Shown one piece after another: positions 36,385-47,187 of a stretch of 64,000 bases of DNA (position 1 is its first letter; each line of letters opens with the position of its first letter). Where the stretch lies: positions 5,454,411 to 5,518,410 of the forward strand of contig NC_089317.1 in NCBI RefSeq assembly GCF_036669915.1. Direction: 5' to 3'. Both the position numbers and the translations under genes were made by a program. The notes below the pieces were generated by a model. The model made no database searches and was not told the origin of the DNA. It saw nothing but the letters and a program-made list of their open reading frames with translations. The DNA comes from Pocillopora verrucosa. Its lineage: Eukaryota > Cnidaria > Anthozoa > Scleractinia > Pocilloporidae.

Positions 36385-37001
36385 AAGGTTTGTTAATGTT
36401 ATAACGAGAATGCATACTTCAAAGAAAATTCTAAAATTATTATAAGTTGATTGACACAATGACTATTAAAATTACTTACATCTAAGCAGGTGTTCAAACT
36501 TTTTGCTGGAAAAAACTCTATGTTTGCGTCTTAAAAATTATTAGCGAAAATGTAAATATGCGAAAGTTTTCTTAATTTTTGCCTCACCACGTACAATGCC
36601 CGGTCACATTCGCGAATTTAACAGGCTAAAGCAGCATTCGAGCCACGATTTGGTACTTAAAATATGGAGGAATAATAACACTGAAGCGACTTTAAGAGTT
36701 TTTTTTCTCTGATTGTGAATTACGTCAGTATTAGCTCCACAGAAGAGGGGGGAGCGGTGCGAGAGATTAACTATATTTATGCAATCCCGTGTCCCACTGG
36801 GCCCCGGTAAGTACCAAGTAGTGGTTCTAGTTTCAAACTTACGATCTGACGCCTTAAGTGCGTGATGTCTGGACAAACAGGCAGAGAAATGGAATCTGTT
36901 TATAAAAAAACGGTATTTTCATGTATCTTAGTCACTGAAAAAGGATTTTTTTTAACTGATTTCCGCGTTATGAAAGTCTGAAGAAAATTTTCTTTATATT
37001 T
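36385..37001. other. No gene seen
   Basis: AT-rich DNA after the LINE. A poly-A-like tail at the LINE end is not evident. Confidence 0.3.
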
Positions 37002-37144
37002 AACAAATAGATTCCAAGTTGCCGTGCGTTTGTTCAGTAATAGATCAAAGATAACGTCAAAATGTGGTAAGAACAAAAAAGTGGCACACGAGGCCCAGCC
37101 GAGTGTGTCACTGATGTGACACGGCAACTTGGAATCTATTTGTT
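37002..37144. repeat. Fold-back element with 25-bp arms
   Basis: AACAAATAGATTCCAAGTTG with CCGTG (37002-37026) is the exact inverse of 37120-37144. Between them, GTGGCACACGAG and GTGTGTCACTGATG also pair partly. Next to it, TATATAATAAAG (37146) and CTTATTATATA (37260) form an outer inverted pair, and a (TA)n run follows (37265-37286). A MITE is likely. Confidence 0.75.
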
Positions 37145-38064
37145 TTATATAATAAAGAGTTAAAATATACGGAAAGAAACTTTTAATGATGACGTCATCT
37201 ATACATCTGTCCTCCAATAGATCATAAGTGAGAACCAATCAGAATGCCTGCAAAACTGAGCTTATTATATAAATATATATATATATGTTTGACCCCAAAG
37301 TCGCCATTTTGAATCTTGTTTAGCTACCTTGCCATTTACCTGTAACGTGGAAAAAACCTCACCCCTCTTTATCAATCCTCCCGACGATCTGTTTGAATAA
37401 CTAGGAGCTACACATAAAATTATTCTTGACTCAATTACCAGTTTTTTAAATCAAACAAAACATCAGCTGCTTACGAAAGCGAATATGGTCAGGTTATTAT
37501 TATTTTTTTTAAATGGCGGCGTCAAATGTTGGCATATTTGAGGATAATCTTTTAACTCTTTATGGGTTGCTCTTTGAAAATTGAATAAAGAGAGAGGGGT
37601 CATTTGAATTTTCGGTTTTGTGGTTTTGGTTATTATTTAGATCGGTTTTGGTGTTCATTGCGGTTTGGGGATATACCGTTTTAAAGCATTTGTTATCGGT
37701 ATTCCCAAAAATCGCCAATGGGTTTTCGGATTTGGTATCCGATGTGATTTTCGATTTTTCCTACTTTGGTTCTGGTTCCTCTTCGATCTGAGCGGCAACT
37801 ATGATTTTGAATAGCCGCGAAACCTCTGCATGCTTCACTTGTCACAGGAATGTGAAAATTTATCGGTTCTGATGGTTGTGCATGCAGTTTTCGGTTGTGA
37901 ACCAATTTTTTGCGGTTTTGCGGTTTTGGATGATTTTTTCTACGGCCTTGCGAGTTCTAATAGACCCCAATGCCCCCCTCTACTTAGTATCTGGAGTAAA
38001 TATCCCTTTAAACGTAAATAGAGACGTCTTTATTTGGCACTTATTGTAAGATTCGAGGCATCAG
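37145..38064. other. 3' flank of the class-B gene; no other gene
   Basis: From about 37900 the DNA matches the 3' flanks at 24420-24600 and 60250-60400 (TTTTGCGAGTTCTAATAGAC and CCCAATGCCCCCCTCTA). A quasi-repeat of TTCGGTTTTG / TTGCGGTTTTGG occurs between 37605 and 37930. Confidence 0.45.
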
Positions 38065-41000
38065 TTATGAGTGATTTTTACGAGCTTCTTCTTCCGTCAC
38101 CTCCGGAAGTGTAACCTTGAACGTGGGTTCCTGAGCCTCATAGGTCAGCGCTAACGGACCATTGGTAAAACGAACGGCGGTTTTTGGTGACGGGCACCAC
38201 CATGAAACCACCCAGAAAATTCTTAGACAGAAGTAAAATAATTTCCAAATACCCCTTGAAAACCGTTTAGGACCCTTGCGAACACAGCGGCCATGTACAA
38301 CATCGTTTGCGTCCTCTGAAAAGAAAAACTCCCAATCTCCATTTCCAGCTTGAATGATAAACTCTTTCCCTGGCTGCGATATAATGAAGGCAGCGTTTGT
38401 TAGATCAGCGCACATTTTATTTGCGTTCGAAATGAATGAGATGGCAGCTCGCAGAAATTTTAAGGTTGTCTGGTCATCTTCACTGAGATTTCCATGCTGA
38501 CCTTCGGTTCCGCATCGCTTTACGATCTCTTTTCCGAGAACTATAGATGATATTTTATCAACTCTAAAGATCATGTTGCTTGGGTAATCCTAGAAAGTAA
38601 AAAGCGAATAAAAATGCTTTTAGCAGCCAGCAAGATTCTCAGGAAATTCTCACGCCATTTTTTCCCTCAGCTTTCTGTTTGTTCTAATATGCTTGCTCTC
38701 ATTAATATTTAAAAATCGCTCCAAACTCAAGCTCAAAGTGTGAGCACTTTGAAATGATGTTGAGATCTATTATTAAGCTGTTTGCTTAGTGCTTGGGTCG
38801 CGTAACAAACCCTTAAATTGTTGGTTTTTACGTCTTCCCAAAGTTTCTCTAAGGCAGGTGGTCCTTCTGGCGAGATCGATTTCGTATAAACAAGTGCAAA
38901 ATGTGAACATGAAAGAAGAAACATTTCCAGCCCAATCGAGGCAAAATATATTTAAGCTTATCCTAAGAGTGAAGCTGGGATGTGCGGCTCAAGCTTCAAA
39001 TTTCCTCGACTAAAATGATATACATTCTTGTGTAGTGATAACCGTATGTAAAACACCACCTCTTGGATTATATTAGTCGTAAGTTTGACAACGATGTCAT
39101 TCAAGTTTTGAGCAAAACATAGGTTTGGTACACACATTAAGCGCAAAAAGGTCAACCATTTCATGGATAACTCAAATCAATTCAAATTCATCGAACGTCT
39201 ATCAATGTTTTGAACATATGACCTGTCACTCGACAACGTTTCACAGGCCTATTGAGTTCCGTTTTACCCAAGAGTATCCTTAGGTTCCGCCCAAATTTGA
39301 GAGCAACATTTTAGAGGTGAGTTTCAAGTCACTTTTTGATTCTTGACTCTAGGAACCGTTTTCGAAAAAATTGCGGATTCATTAGCCGTATTCATGGAAT
39401 ACATGTGGACGAAAGGTCAAACCACAGCGAGAAAATTGCGGATCGAAAAATTTCCGGATACGTGTGGACGGCGCCTAAGTCCGTCTGTTAGATTTAATAC
39501 GAGTCGAATTTACGTAATGTCCATGTAAAATGCGAGCTCTATTCAGTTTTAAATTTTGAAAGTTTTAATCGAATGCGACTCCAGTCTTGACCAGAATTAA
39601 TGCATGATTCATTTGTTACCACACTTACCCAGATATCCACAGTTGCAGATTCAAGGACATGCGCAATGAAAACGCACGAAAACGAAAGCAGTAGGGCAGT
39701 ATTCATTAATCGTCACTGCCTAAAATGAGAGTTTATTTATTTATTTTTCTCTCTTTCTCTTTCTTTCTTTCTTCGTACTTTCTCTTCCTTTTTCTATTTC
39801 ATTTTGTAAGAGATATTCGGTTTTTGAAGATAAAGAAGCATTTGGTTGGAAAGAAACGATTCACTCGTTTGCCAAGATTGATTTCGGAATATAACAAATC
39901 ACATTCATGAGCTGGAGTTGGATACAGACAGACTTAATGAGAAAAAAATCGGGTGCTTTAACTGTAACTTTATCGCGACAGTTCTCTTCAACAAAAACAA
40001 TATTTATTTTGCAAAAGTAAGCCTACAAAAGTCATTTTCTTGATGCCAAGACGATTTGGTTGAATGTTTTCTCATTTCAACAGAGCCGTCTTTAGTCGAA
40101 ATTACATTTGGCGCATATCCAGAATGCAATGTTTAAAACAAGCTTGAGTCAAAAATGATCGTAGCAGAAGTCATGTGCATGTGCTTATTCGCACACGCAC
40201 ATTTTGGTAAAAGTTAAGAGTTGAGGTCGTAACAGAGTACTCAGCAGCTACTCGGTGCATTTCTAAAACTAACAAGATCTAGTAATTCAAACCGCGTAAG
40301 GAATCAAAAATATAACAATACTGGCCCTCAGACCTCTCGCGAGTGTTTTAAAATTGAAGAGCTGAGATATCGCAGTGATTATATCTCGATCGTTTGCGAT
40401 CGTTGGAGACCCGAACAAGTTTGATTCCTACAATGAACTTGGTATTACACGTATGTCGAGTGTGTTGCCCTTTTTTCGCTTTGCCCCGATGTTTATGCAC
40501 GATTATTTAAAATTTCAGGGGTATCCGGAAGAAAAAAAATCAGAGTGGAGAGAATAAGCCCATATTTTCTTGGAAAAAAGATTGAGTCTCAGTGAATTCG
40601 AACAGATGGAGGTCAAATTTTTGAAAACGGCCATCCATTTCGTTGCACTACTATCTTTGGGATGAGGTCAAATATTTTTCTAAAATCCCCCAACACTTGG
40701 GAAACGCACTGTCAATCGTCAATGGAGGTAAATATTTAAAGAACGCCTTGGAAAATCCTTGAACTGTTTAAGTAAGTAGCTGCATACATAGACGGATAAA
40801 CATTTCTCATTAGCATATGAATACATACTTGTCGCTCTTCTTTAACGTAACCTGACATCATTCTAATGAAATATAGAACATTTCTTGTAGAAATAATTGA
40901 ACATTAAAACGCACTCAGTTTGCCTTAAAATGTCGGAATTTTGAAATTTTCCGGAGGGGAAATGCGTTTCGCAACCCCCCATCCCCTTACCTCCTTTACT

Positions 41001-41535
41001 GGCAACCATCTTCAGAGGTCACTCAAAAAAATTTAAACCAAATCTTGGATTCACCAGTAGATTCACCATGCATCGGTAAAACGTCAGATTATGTGTTAGT
41101 CATATGCGACAGTAACTTTAACAATTTGCCTTTACATTTTCAGAGTGAAATGCCGTGATCTCGCTTTTAAAGGTGTTGATGTATTAAGTCTTACTTTGCT
41201 GATTTTCAGAATTTCGGTTCACAGTTAATATGCTGTAATCTCGCCTTTAAAAGGTCTTATTACAATAAAGTTTGTCTTTTGATCGTCTAAATTCAAGTCT
41301 ATCATTTTAAGCTCAATCGAAGCAAAATAGATTTTAGTCTATTTTAGGAAAGAATGGAATGACATACAGCCTTGACTACAAAACTCCTTGCCTGTAACGA
41401 TGTGTCCTCTTGCAGTCCGAAAAATTATGTTAAACACGGCCTTTGAAGTCAAGTCAGTCGTAAGTCTGTAACCTGTAAGTCTGACTAAAATGAAAATTTC
41501 CTTACCAATGTCATTCTTGAATTGTTATTTCCCAT
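38065..41535 (-). CDS. MGN-family gene, class B, intact (184 aa)
   Basis: Exon 1 is 41535-41506, encoding MGNNNSRMTL with donor GTAAGG; exon 2 is 38589-38065, starting D-Y-P-S-N after acceptor TTTCTAG. Both ends are phase 0. The start is the only ATG of exon 1 with the G-x-x-x-S/T N-myristoylation pattern (Gly2, Ser6, Arg7). Residues about 18-40 give I-x-R-V-D-K-I-S-S and EIVKRCGTEGQHGNLSEDD, then a helix LKFLRAAISFI. The core is ADLTNAAFIISQPGKEF followed by G-D-W-E-F-F-F-S-E-D and HGRCVRKGPKRF. A hydrophobic C-terminal part (LRIFWVVSWW) and a Glu-rich end follow. I recognise no domain. It is read divergently from the gene at 42287 across a 751-bp shared region. Its ~2.9-kb intron holds a broken plus-strand paralogue (40517-40765). 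Exon pairing is inferred from conserved splice sites in four loci. Confidence 0.75.
38800..38895 (-). other. Conserved exon-like stretch within the class-B intron
   Basis: The minus strand encodes S-I-S-P-E-G-P-P-A-L-E-K-L-W-E-D-V-K-T-N. The homologous DNA at 25370-25450 keeps the same frame with conservative changes (S-P-E-G-T-P-A-L-N-K-L-W-E-G-V-K-T-N). It could be an alternative exon, a relic of another gene, or chance. No splice sites are clear. Confidence 0.3.
40517..40765 (+). pseudogene. MGN-family exon 2, plus class, degenerate, antisense in the class-B intron
   Basis: After TTTCAG the DNA reads G-Y-P-E-E-K-K, shifts frame in an A-run to give V-E-R-I-S-P-Y-F-L-G-K-K-I-E, shifts again to R-L-S-L-S-E-F-E-Q-M-E-V-K-F-L-K-T-A-I-H-F, and lacks the central core. 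It ends with Y-L-W-D-E-V-K-Y-F-S-K-I as in the intact plus-class C-terminus. The same relic in shorter form is at 61021-61150, in the intron of the other class-B gene. Confidence 0.6.
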
Positions 41536-42286
41536 CGTCCTGCTCTATTGCAGCTCGCTCAGGGAAGAAACAGATTTACTACATATTTAGTGGAAGACAT
41601 TTCACAATCATGCCGCACAAGGCCGAGTGGTTTTTAAGCATAGAGCCGAGTAAATTGTTCGCTTTATCTATCGTTCGTTCGTTGCTGGGAATTTTCCCTA
41701 ATAAAGAACCCGATATGGATTGATGGATACTATATGTTCCTTGCATAGAAAGGAAACCCCCTTGACAATGAGTCATCTTTTGTCCTTTTTTTCATTGGAG
41801 AACCCGAATTAGGGAAAAACCCGAGAGATGCAGGCACTGGAAGGCTGCTGTTTATGTTTCTTGATAGTTGCACCAAAAGCTTTACATAGGAATTCTTACA
41901 GAAATTAATTTTAAGTTATGCGCTTTCCAAACGCCTCGGAAAATATTTCATTGGCAGATCTCTTTTTTCAAAATAAATTCATCACATGCTGGGAATTTTC
42001 CCTTACACTTGAACTTTGACATTTTCTGTCTTCTTTGCGTGGTTGAAAATGCCACATGACAATGAGTCATCAAAACAAAATTTTCCATGGCCAATCAAAA
42101 TTGAAAGCAATCATGAGGGGGAAAAACCTTGATAACCTCAAAAGAGACAAAAACGCTAGCTGCCTCAGTAGTGTTACGGTTGTCTGTCTTGACTCCACAA
42201 TCTGCAGACAGCTTCTCCCATCACAAAATTGTGATTCTCGCAAGGATTTGGCCGAGCTATTTGTAATGAGTTAGCTCGACACGATT
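41536..42286. promoter_or_regulatory. Shared divergent promoter region 1, with four GGG(W)nCCC palindromes
   Basis: The 751 bp lie between the ATGs of two head-to-head genes. GGGAATTTTCCC occurs at 41687-41698 and again at 41991-42002; GGGAAAAACCC at 41812-41822; GGGAAAAACC at 42119-42128. These fit the insect Dorsal/Rel form GGG(W)4-5CC and resemble vertebrate kappaB sites. CCAAT lies at 42091 and its inverse ATTGG near 41805. The 62092-62841 region repeats this layout almost exactly. Rel control is inference from motif shape. Confidence 0.55.
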
Positions 42287-43181
42287 ATGGGAAATTTCAT
42301 TGGCAACGCTAGAATATTACCAGTAAGTATAACTCCGTCTTTGGCTCCGATTAGGAGATCAACCTGTAAATAATCTATCGATGAAACTCAAAGAAATTTG
42401 TCCCTTTCGAATTTGACTTGGTCAACACGAGTTTCGATATTAATCTGTTGTCAATACCTTCCTGAAAGTGAAGGGAAGTTTTCCGTTTTACCGAGTTCAT
42501 GCACTCAACATCATGCGCGATCGATGCCAGATCCTTCAATTAAACTTGAATTCGTTACTGATCGAGATTTCGAGATGATCGAGGGGATGGGAGAGTTTCT
42601 AAGAACCTTACTGAGGGGAGTGGGAGCGCTCGCTTCCTCACATGTAGTTGCGGTCTGAGTTCTACCCCCGATTCTGTCGATACATGTGGGTTGATTTGGT
42701 TGCTGGTTTTTTCCTTTTGCTCTCATCAACTTTCTCCTAATATTGATAACATCAATGTCATTTTTAGCATTATTCAGAAGACCTAAGAATTCATGTGAAG
42801 AAAATAACTTCGATTCCTCTTGGAGATGAGGTCGAAAAAATACGCAACAAAGGACGTCTCAGTGAACACGACCGAGCAAGTATCAAATTCCTAAAAGCGG
42901 CCATCCATTTCATACCTATGGCAAAAGAAGATGGAGCTGATTTTGAAAATGCCGCTTTCATACTTACCCACCCAGGCAGGCAGTTTGTTGTTATAGCAGG
43001 AAAGGGTGACTGGGAGTATTACTTTTCCGAGGATAAAATCGGCGACATAACCGGTCGATGTGTCCGCAGACCCTGGCTGATGTACCTCTGGAACAAAGTC
43101 ACATCTAGTTTTTCTCGTATCGCCACGTTGTTGTCTGTTGCTGGACTAGCCCTCAAGGCCTTAATGCCTGCTCAAGAGTGA
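42287..43181 (+). CDS. MGN-family gene, plus class, intact (149 aa)
   Basis: Exon 1 is 42287-42322 (MGNFIGNARILP, donor GTAAGT); exon 2 is 42768-43181 after acceptor TTTTTAG, starting H-Y-S-E-D. Both ends are phase 0. Gly2 and Asn3 fit N-myristoylation, with Gly rather than Ser at position 6. Exon 2 gives I-x-V-K-K-I-T-S-I-P-L-G-D-E-V-E, GRLSEHDRASIKFLKAAIHF, then ADFENAAFILTHPGRQF, A-G-K-G-D-W-E-Y-Y-F-S-E-D and I-T-G-R-C-V-R-R-P-W. The C-terminus has a hydrophobic helix (SRIATLLSVAGLALKAL), which may be a membrane anchor or amphipathic. It is shorter than class B, lacking the Glu-rich tail. Its partner on the other strand starts at 41535. Function is unknown; a small myristoylated, membrane-associated protein is inferred. 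Confidence 0.8.
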
Positions 43182-44522
43182 TCCTTTAGAACTAAATATC
43201 GGTGTTTTGTCTCATTTGGTCGTGCATTTTAGAGCGCATAAAACATTCTAGCTAAGGGTACCGGTTTAGTTAATTTCTTTGCGATACACAGAACGGAAGT
43301 TGCCTTCTTAGTTCCCGCCGGATTGCTATGTTCTGAAAGCCGCTCTTGTAGATTAAATTGTTAAGTACTGATAAGTAAATGCAGGGAGATTTTGGACGCG
43401 ACCTCGCTTTGAAAAGGCCTCAATGGAAAAAGAGAGTGTTGTGAAGTGTTGTTACGATTCAAGGTTATTCAAAGGTTAACATTCAAAGATTGTGTTAGTC
43501 TTACCCCTTTGGGATAGTTTTCCGTGTTGTCTTTCTCCTCTAGTTGTGCAATTACTCGAACATGAAATTTTGTTTCTGGACTGGTCGTGTTGAGTACTTG
43601 ACTTTATTTTGAGTTTTCAAAAATTCCAATCGTTGTGTGAGTCTTATCAGATTCAGAAATCCGGAAGGTTGAACTCGAAATTTTTTCGTTAAATATAGTT
43701 TGTGCTGACTATTTTTGAGGCTTGTTTCTCGAAAAATGGCGTTCGTCGGTGGTCATGTTTGGATGTCCTTAGTGGACTTGTATAAAAAAATACATTTGAC
43801 CAGTTTGAACAAGAGATTTAACTCTGCAAAGACAGTCAGCTCATTACCCACACTCCCACCAATAGGGTACTTAAGAGCGTGCACTAGAGCGAGTAAAAGA
43901 GAGACAAGTTAGTTAGGCATAGAAAGTAAAATAAAGTAGAAGAGAACTAAGAGTATTGGTGCCTCTTGCTTATGTGGGTCTTCTCAAAAGCTAGTTTTTC
44001 CTGTCATTGCATCTTTACAGAAGGTTATACAATGAACAACTGACGAAGTTACTCAGACACCCAACTACGAGAATGTTGCCAAAGTCGAAATAAAAATGAA
44101 GAGAGTTTTGAAACAAAGAAGTGAGACGTAAACATATTTTTACATTGTTTACGCTAATTTATTTGATTATTCATCGCGAGAAATGTATAGAAAATCCCTG
44201 CATTCAATGATGTATGGTTCTAACATTTTTCTTACTTAACCCTTTAACTCCCATGAGTGACCAAGACAGAATTTCTCCTTAACAAATCAATGCAATATCA
44301 AACAGTAGAGTGGTGAGAAAAGAAATGTATCAGCTAGGAGATTATTAGTTGATCCAATACCAAATTCTCAGCGCTAACATCATAAGAATTGTATGGCAGA
44401 CAGCAAGGAGAGGGAAACACTGAAGTACTGAGGAATTCCAAACAAAATATTGTTTCAGTTGATCTCCTAGCCTTTGTTACCTATTCTGTTCTTTTGACAT
44501 TGTGTTTTTGATTTCATCTTAG
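43182..44522. repeat. 3' flank of the plus-class gene, shared with 30934-32225
   Basis: Ordered matches run to the flank of the 30.5-kb pseudogene. The last part also matches 58600-58890. The flank was thus carried along in each duplication. A short frame at 43715-43912 is not conserved. Confidence 0.65.
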
Positions 44523-44705
44523 GTATATCAAGAAACGCAAAGTAACTGTGATAGAGATTCAGTTAGATAAAAAAGATGCAAATATTGATCAAACGGTGGT
44601 GGAGTGTTTGGTGAAAATTCACGCATCATGGCGAAAGAAGTTCCACGAATTTGGACACACCCACGTCAAATTATTTCCTAACTTAACACGCATATTATTA
44701 GATTA
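44523..44705 (+). other. Second exon-like module (YIKKRKV type), open copy
   Basis: After an acceptor (TTTCATCTTAG) a frame with one leading base reads Y-I-K-K-R-K-V-T-V-I-E-I-Q-L-D, then VECLVKIHASWRKKFHEFGH and T-H-V-K-L-F, to a stop at 44705. This makes about 60 residues without a break. Degenerate copies are at 32226-32410 and 58887-58940. Its DNA start resembles that of MGN exon 2 (ATATCAAGAAACG against ATTATCAAAGAAACG), so it may be a far-diverged exon 2 used as an alternative 3' exon. Read in phase 0 from MGN exon 1 it would stop early, which argues against simple use. Unrecognised. Confidence 0.4.
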
Positions 44706-44724
44706 AATATCAATATCACAGGTA

Positions 44725-45100
44725 ACGAGTAAGACTTCTGGCCGTAAGTTTTTGGACTGGAAAGTTGTTTATTATTATGTTGAAGAGTCAGAGTGCTACC
44801 CGCATCGGAAAAATAGATACACGTTTAAAGAAAAGCTTTTGACTTCCAAAAGGGCATTAATTGTGAATAAAATGAATACAACTTTCATGGGAAAGGTGAA
44901 AGATTACCAGCCAAAGGCTATGGATATGTGTTTGACAACGGTATAAAGTTGAATAAATTTTGATACGTAACAAACTCAAATTGTCTGATAGATTATGGAG
45001 TTATTTGCCACCCATAGTATCAAGCTAGTATCAAAATCTGCCTTTTTCTTGATTTTCATCTTTTTCTCCGTCGAGATAATGAAGTAGGAGAGAGATTTTT
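44725..45100. repeat. Block-R spacer, copy 3
   Basis: Matches 23200-23640, 32440-32880 and 58975-59440. It forms the 3' flank of the intact class-A gene. Confidence 0.6.
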
Positions 45101-46512
45101 CTAGGCAGCAGACGGCAGGGCCAGCAAACCATTTATTCGTCCTGGTTCTGTTCTACTGTCTCGGTTGGCAGTTTTGTCAGGGGAAGAGCAGCTGTTCCAG
45201 AAACCTCGGGAAGCCTTACGAACACAGTGGCCATGAACTGTATTTTTTAGATCTTCTGAAAAAAAGAACTCCCAGTCGCCATTTCCAGCCTGAATGACAA
45301 ACTCTCTTCCTGGTTGTGAAAAAATGAATGCAGCATTTGAAAGATCTGCTCCCATGTTGGTTGCCACTGAGATGTACGAGATGGCCGCTTGCAAAAATTT
45401 TAAAGTTGTCTTATCCTTTTCCTCGAGATCATTATGCTGTCCTTCGTTTCCACATCGTTTGGTGATCTCTCTTCCAAGGAACGTCGACGAAATCTTCTTA
45501 ACGTGGAAGATCATGTTACTTGGGTAATCCTTAAAAGCAAAATAAATGGAATGTCATTGCATGTGATCCAAAAGGAAGCATTATATTGCTATCATTATTG
45601 TCATCATCCTGAAGGCCAGTATTTGAAAACTGGACGGCATAACCTTACCTCGAATTACAAGGAATACCTTCCCCACCCCCGAGGCTGTCGTGGATATCAG
45701 TCACAGAAAAATAGAGATATAATACGTATTTGAAAACATCATTTTCTACATCCATTTTCAGGCCCTCTGCAATCAAAAATCGGCAGTTTTCACCCAAGAA
45801 CTATGCTAGCAGGATACATTTTAGCCAGTTTGCTTCCTCCGTTTATCATTTGGAGATGATATGTCAATTTGGCATTGCTGCAATCATCTCAGTGCAGTGT
45901 GCCTTCATATTGAGCGGCGCATTGTCAACACCTTCGCAATCACAACTGATTGATTTTTTAATCTCCATCTTTAAAAATTGTCATAATAGCTAATTAGCAA
46001 TCACAAGGTATTTCAAATTTTCTTAAATCTTCTTTCGATCATACGCTTCTTCGCTATCAAGTCGACAGTATGTGCACGGTTCACAAGATGTCTTCACCTT
46101 ATTGCGGATTCGCTTGGATTACTCGACAGCGACCCAAATAGTGAACAAAGTATGTCACGTTACTATTTCTGTCATTTTCAAGGTTTGACTATGACTGACT
46201 AGAGCTAAGTTACAATTTGAACTGACTATGAACATATATGGTTTTTGCTAAAATCTTTTGCTGTAGCTAGGTATATAGGAGCCCGAGGAATTGTCAATTC
46301 TTAGTAAAAGATTTCTTCAATGTACAAAAGACATGGCGCAAATTAATTTCTGTGACCTCTGTCTAAAGCCCCGGAGAACCAAGAGAAAACCGTTGCCTGC
46401 TTGTAATCAATCACGAAATTCTCAAATCAGGACCAAAATTTCATACTTTAACGTACTATTTTGAAACTAAAAATTTCCTTACCGATGTCATTCTCGACTT
46501 GTTGCTTCCCAT
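45101..46512 (-). CDS. MGN-family gene, class A, intact (152 aa)
   Basis: Exon 1 is 46512-46483 (MGSNKSRMTS, donor GTAAGG); exon 2 is 45529-45101 after acceptor TTTTAAG, starting D-Y-P-S-N. Both ends are phase 0. The N-terminus is a strong myristoylation pattern (Gly2, Ser6, Arg7). Exon 2 gives I-F-H-V-K-K-I-S-S, FLGREITKRCGNEGQHNDLE, LKFLQAAISYI, ADLSNAAFIFSQPGREF, G-D-W-E-F-F-F-S-E-D and H-G-H-C-V-R-K. The C-terminus lacks the hydrophobic helix of the plus class. Broken class-A copies are at 23640, 32881 and 59440. The gene is head-to-head with 47188 across 675 bp. Function is unknown. Confidence 0.78.
45680..46010. repeat. Block S spacer, copy 2, within the class-A intron
   Basis: Same sequence as 24040-24400 and 59870-60240. 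Here it leads directly towards exon 1 at 46512 instead of a class-B exon, so the class-B exon has been lost from this block. Confidence 0.6.
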
Positions 46513-47187
46513 GGTTTGTGAGTATGATTGGTTGACCCAAGGAGCGAACCTTCTCTAGGTAATTTCTCAGTTTTGTCCGACACGAGATGATGTAGCCGTT
46601 CGAAGGAGGCTTCCCTTTTCATTTTCACTCTCACCAGTTTATCTGAGGGCTTTTTCCCTTTACCTAAATGCGTGAAATATAATCCTTGATCAAACGGATG
46701 TCAGGGTTGCTTGGTGACGATGGATAATTGGTCATAAAAACAAAATTTTCATTGGCTAAGAAATGTAAAAAATAACATCGAAAAAAACAAGGGAAAACCC
46801 CTTGATCATTAAAACGAGAGCTGAGTACATAGGTCGCCCACACAATAAATACTGTCTCGGAATTTGAAAGCGAGAAAAATCCAAATTACGTTGGAACAAA
46901 ACACGGGAAAAAACCCATGAAAATCGAAAGCGCGAGAATTGCTTAAAATTAATGTTTCATTGGCTACAAAATATAAGTGGACTCAATTGCAAAAATTCGA
47001 GGGAAAAATCCCTGCAATTCGAAAGCGAGATAAAGAGTCGACTGGCAGATGAGGCTTTTATCCAGTACAACACCTTCTCCACATGCGGTGAAACTGTTAA
47101 AGTTACTCTGCGAATCGCCACTGAAACGAAGAAATATCGTCGTAAGAACCTCAACAATTTCTTCTCCCAAAGCTACAAAGACGCATG
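46513..47187. promoter_or_regulatory. Shared divergent promoter region 2, with four GGG...CCC palindromes
   Basis: The 675 bp lie between two head-to-head ATGs. Sites: GGGCTTTTTCCC (46647-46658), GGGAAAACCC (46791-46800), GGGAAAAAACCC (46905-46916) and GGGAAAAATCCC (47001-47012). The second is an exact Dorsal-type consensus. The flanks of the sites differ from those in region 1, so the palindromes are conserved better than their surroundings by eye. Confidence 0.55.

Noticed and set aside
39343-39528. 61-codon frame near 39.4 kb
   Set aside because: It carries words that look like an interspersed repeat (CGTGTGGACG) and has no splice or paralogue support.
44752-44946. 64-codon frame in block R as a gene
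   Set aside because: The three other copies of block R break the frame; it behaves as a 3' flank, not as coding sequence.
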